From: Lachnospiraceae bacterium
Lineage (GTDB): Bacteria; Bacillota; Clostridia; Lachnospirales; Lachnospiraceae
Assembly: GCA_910575005.1 (NCBI GenBank)
Contig: CAJTCL010000011.1
Location: 1-64,000, forward strand
Direction of reading: 5' to 3'
DNA length: 64,000 nucleotides
Shown in pieces: positions 61,671-64,000 of the stretch; the first letter of the stretch is position 1; each line of letters opens with the position of its first letter. The translations under genes and the position numbers were made by a program. The notes beneath the pieces are model-generated. The model saw nothing but the letters and a program-made list of their open reading frames with translations. It was not told the DNA's origin and did not search any database.

Positions 61671-63671
61671 ATGGAAAAGGCGAATAGTAGGATTCTGACA
61701 ATCAATGTATTTTTCATGATTGGGATTATATTTTCAGGAATTGTTACTGTGATGCATTTGACAGGCAATATTAATTTGACATGTTTCTATGATGTAGGAG
61801 AGTTGTATGATATTTCAAATGAAGATTATAGAATTTCAGGAGATCATTGGACCTATAATTTTGCAACTGACAGAATTGAGACAGAAATTGAAAATGCCAG
61901 TCACATTTTTCTGGTAGAAAATAGCCGCAAAAATTGGAATTATATTTATTTGGAAGTGTCTGATCTCAGCCAAAATACCTGGTGGGATGTGGAAGTTTTA
62001 GATCAAAACAGTCAGGTACAGTATGTGATCAGTTTACCGATGGAGAACGGACGTAATATCTTGCAGCTGCAGGAAGGAGCCATTTATGCAGTACGCATTG
62101 TTGTCAGGGAAGCTTGTTCTTTCGATTTAGAAAGAATACAATTTCGTGAGAAACTACAGAACTTTGAGTGGAAGGACGCGCCAAAGACATTTGTGGTTGT
62201 GATGATTTTCTATTCTCTAGTGGTTCTGCTTTTGCGTGGATTAGTGAATTACTTCCAGGGATTGGCCGATAAATCTATACAAAAAGGACAATGGATGGAA
62301 GCAGTTCAAGAGGTGTATACTTATTTATTGGACAGAGGCAGTGAGATCTTTCAGGGCTTTTCTGAGAAAAGAAAAGCCCTGTTACGTAAACTTTTCTTTC
62401 TGACTAGTATTGGTATTGTCTATTTTACAATGAATAAAGGATGGAATTGGATACTTCTGACACAGAGAAGGCAGGTTGCATTGCTGGGGATCTGTCTTCT
62501 TTTTGTTGCTTTTTTATCTTGGGAGCGAAGCGATAAAATTATTAATTGGAAAAATCCTCTGGGATATTCCTGGTTTATCTTATGGTTAATGGTCATTGTA
62601 TCAGAGTTTGTGGTGGAAAAGAGAATTAAAAATGTAGGAATTTTTATGCTGATCGCCGTGGCGCCCCTCTATATGGCTTGGAACAGTATGAATGAACCAG
62701 AGAAATTTCTTAAAGATCTTTTGGTATCACTACAGTGGAGTTACTGGATAGGATGTATTTTTTGTATTTTTTGTCGTGCACTTGTTCCAGGTATAAGATA
62801 TACAGGAATATACAAGAATCCTAATATTTTTGCAGGTTATTTGGTAACTGTAAATATTGTGTTTTTAACCTTTCTGGATGAGATTTTGGAACAAGAGAAA
62901 ATAAAATACCGCCCCCTAATTGGAAATATGTTGGGATTGGCCAGTATATGGGAATTTTTGTATCTTACAGAGAGCATTACTTCTCTGGTTGCCTATATTT
63001 TGCAGTGGGCAGTGTTTATATGGAAACAATTTCCAAATGAGAAGAAGATAGCATATCGAAAGAATTTAAAGAAAACAGTGTTGATATTTCTTGTGTGTCT
63101 ATTTTTTGTGTCAGTTCCAGCAAAATGGTGTCTAACGAATGTGCCGCAATTATTGGGTACATCAGTTGTATTTACAGGAGAGGTGAGTCAGACAGTAACT
63201 GGGAAAATGTCTTTGTCACTAACATCCAAAGCAGCAACAACAGGAATATCAGAGCGGCTGTTACAGAAGATTACTAGCGGAGAATGGGACTTTCTATTTA
63301 CAGGCAGGGATGAGGTGTGGAAAATCTATATGCGTCAATTGAACTTATTTGGACATGAAGGTTATTTGAAATGTCTTGGAGAGACAAAAATGCATGCCCA
63401 TAATTCTTTACTTCAAATGATGCATTATTATGGTGTTTTTAGTGCAGTACCCTTTGTTGTGATGTTGTATTATAGCCTCAAATATAGTATACAGAAGATT
63501 TTTTGTAAAAGTCGTATGAAAATGGAACTCTTTTTTCTATTAACAGTGGTAAATTATATTGTTGAGGGGCTTACGGAAGATGTTGCCACTCCTTACTTTT
63601 ATATAAGCTGGCTCGTTTATTATATTGCGGTTGGAGGGATATTTTGCCAGTTAAAGAAGGCAGAAACATAA
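61671..63671 (+). CDS. O-antigen ligase/polymerase-like membrane protein
   Basis: This 666-residue protein has one N-terminal helix, then an extracytoplasmic beta-rich domain (about 35-160), then about ten helices (180-660). A loop with HAHNSLLQMMHYYG near residue 580 matches the conserved region of O-antigen ligase/Wzy-type proteins. It could polymerise units or join a polymer to the wall. GTAGGAGAG precedes the start. A second copy with the same N-terminal layout begins 13 bases downstream. Confidence 0.7.
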   Translation: MEKANSRILTINVFFMIGIIFSGIVTVMHLTGNINLTCFYDVGELYDISNEDYRISGDHWTYNFATDRIETEIENASHIFLVENSRKNWNYIYLEVSDLSQNTWWDVEVLDQNSQVQYVISLPMENGRNILQLQEGAIYAVRIVVREACSFDLERIQFREKLQNFEWKDAPKTFVVVMIFYSLVVLLLRGLVNYFQGLADKSIQKGQWMEAVQEVYTYLLDRGSEIFQGFSEKRKALLRKLFFLTSIGIVYFTMNKGWNWILLTQRRQVALLGICLLFVAFLSWERSDKIINWKNPLGYSWFILWLMVIVSEFVVEKRIKNVGIFMLIAVAPLYMAWNSMNEPEKFLKDLLVSLQWSYWIGCIFCIFCRALVPGIRYTGIYKNPNIFAGYLVTVNIVFLTFLDEILEQEKIKYRPLIGNMLGLASIWEFLYLTESITSLVAYILQWAVFIWKQFPNEKKIAYRKNLKKTVLIFLVCLFFVSVPAKWCLTNVPQLLGTSVVFTGEVSQTVTGKMSLSLTSKAATTGISERLLQKITSGEWDFLFTGRDEVWKIYMRQLNLFGHEGYLKCLGETKMHAHNSLLQMMHYYGVFSAVPFVVMLYYSLKYSIQKIFCKSRMKMELFFLLTVVNYIVEGLTEDVATPYFYISWLVYYIAVGGIFCQLKKAET

Positions 63672-63684
63672 GAAGGTGAAAGAG

Positions 63685-64000
63685 TTGAATGCAAAGAAAA
63701 AACTTCATATTTTTCTGATTTTTTTAATAGGAATTCTGGTCAGTGTAATGCTTGTTATGATGCGCATGGGAGGAAGTATTAATTTTAATGAATTTATGTC
63801 TGCGGACAGAGTACATGATGTTTCCCCGATAGAATTGCAAAGGGATTCCTCCACTTGGAGCTATGATAAAGAGAAAAATGGATTTTGGCTGTTAAGTGAT
63901 AAGGCATTTATTCGTTATCTTCTCGATGGTGAGGAACAAGTCTGGAATTATCTCTATATTACAGTGGAACAAATGAGCACTGAGTCTTTGGAAGGAATGA
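63685..64000 (+). CDS. Paralogue of the preceding membrane protein, N-terminal part (cut by the window end)
   Basis: The frame is open from TTG 63685, with AAGGTGAAAG upstream, to the last base. It encodes an N-terminal helix (LHIFLIFLIGILVSVMLVM) and then a domain start parallel to the preceding protein: DSSTWSYDKEKNGFWLL against GDHWTYNFATDRIETEI, and WNYLYITVEQMS against WNYIYLEVSDLS. It is therefore a tandem paralogue. The remaining helices are off the edge. Confidence 0.65.
   Translation, partial: MNAKKKLHIFLIFLIGILVSVMLVMMRMGGSINFNEFMSADRVHDVSPIELQRDSSTWSYDKEKNGFWLLSDKAFIRYLLDGEEQVWNYLYITVEQMSTESLEGM

Overview
The window looks like chromosome from a low-GC Gram-positive anaerobe of the Clostridia, most probably Lachnospiraceae. 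That placement is an inference from the cdaA-cdaR-glmM cluster, strong GGAGG ribosome binding sites, Gram-positive signal peptides, InlB-type repeats and a DUF6077-like membrane protein. Nearly every gene is on the + strand. I saw no rRNA, tRNA, CRISPR array, transposase or integrase.

Positions 1-9939 are housekeeping. They hold a three-gene ABC importer (lipoprotein, permease, ATPase), comFC with a YvyF-like zinc-ribbon gene, two small conserved membrane proteins, the diadenylate cyclase gene cdaA with cdaR (YbbR) and glmM, and an HPr-like phosphocarrier.

Positions 9947-64000 are one very large surface-glycopolymer locus that runs off the right edge. Its first part (9947-24292) has rmlD and rmlB, six GT2-type glycosyltransferases, a DUF4422 protein, a GT-C-like membrane protein and a Wzx-type flippase. 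The next part (24578-33363) has two large secreted proteins, a DUF6077-like membrane protein split in two, and rmlA and rmlC, which complete dTDP-L-rhamnose synthesis. Positions 33463-41481 carry two ABC polysaccharide exporters. The first has a Wzt with an extra C-terminal domain and is followed by a WbdD-like methyltransferase-kinase, the arrangement of chain-terminating caps in Gram-negative O antigens. A polyprenyl-phosphate sugar transferase and a GT2 lie between the two exporters.

Positions 41507-63671 are the most unusual. They encode LicD, phosphonopyruvate decarboxylase, an MBOAT acyltransferase broken at a run of nine G, an SGNH partner, a LicC-like nucleotidyltransferase, a GNGPSL (DUF115/MptE-like) protein, and a 1518-residue fusion of an iron-type alcohol dehydrogenase, a TagF-like phosphotransferase and a second GNGPSL domain. 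A full Kdo pathway follows (NeuA-type cytidylyltransferase, KdsA, KdsD, KdsC), then a coiled-coil/TagF/GT4 fusion, a cytidylyltransferase-PEP mutase fusion, a secreted metallo-beta-lactamase-fold protein with wall-binding repeats, and an O-antigen ligase/polymerase-like protein with the start of a tandem paralogue.

Taken together, I infer a rhamnose-containing surface polymer decorated with, or linked through, Kdo and a phosphonate. The phosphonate is probably 2-hydroxyethylphosphonate, because a reductase is present and no transaminase is. O-acylation may be phase variable. Kdo and phosphonate synthesis interleaved in one Gram-positive locus, with a phosphonoacetaldehyde-reductase-like domain fused to transferase domains, is the best candidate here for an undescribed system.
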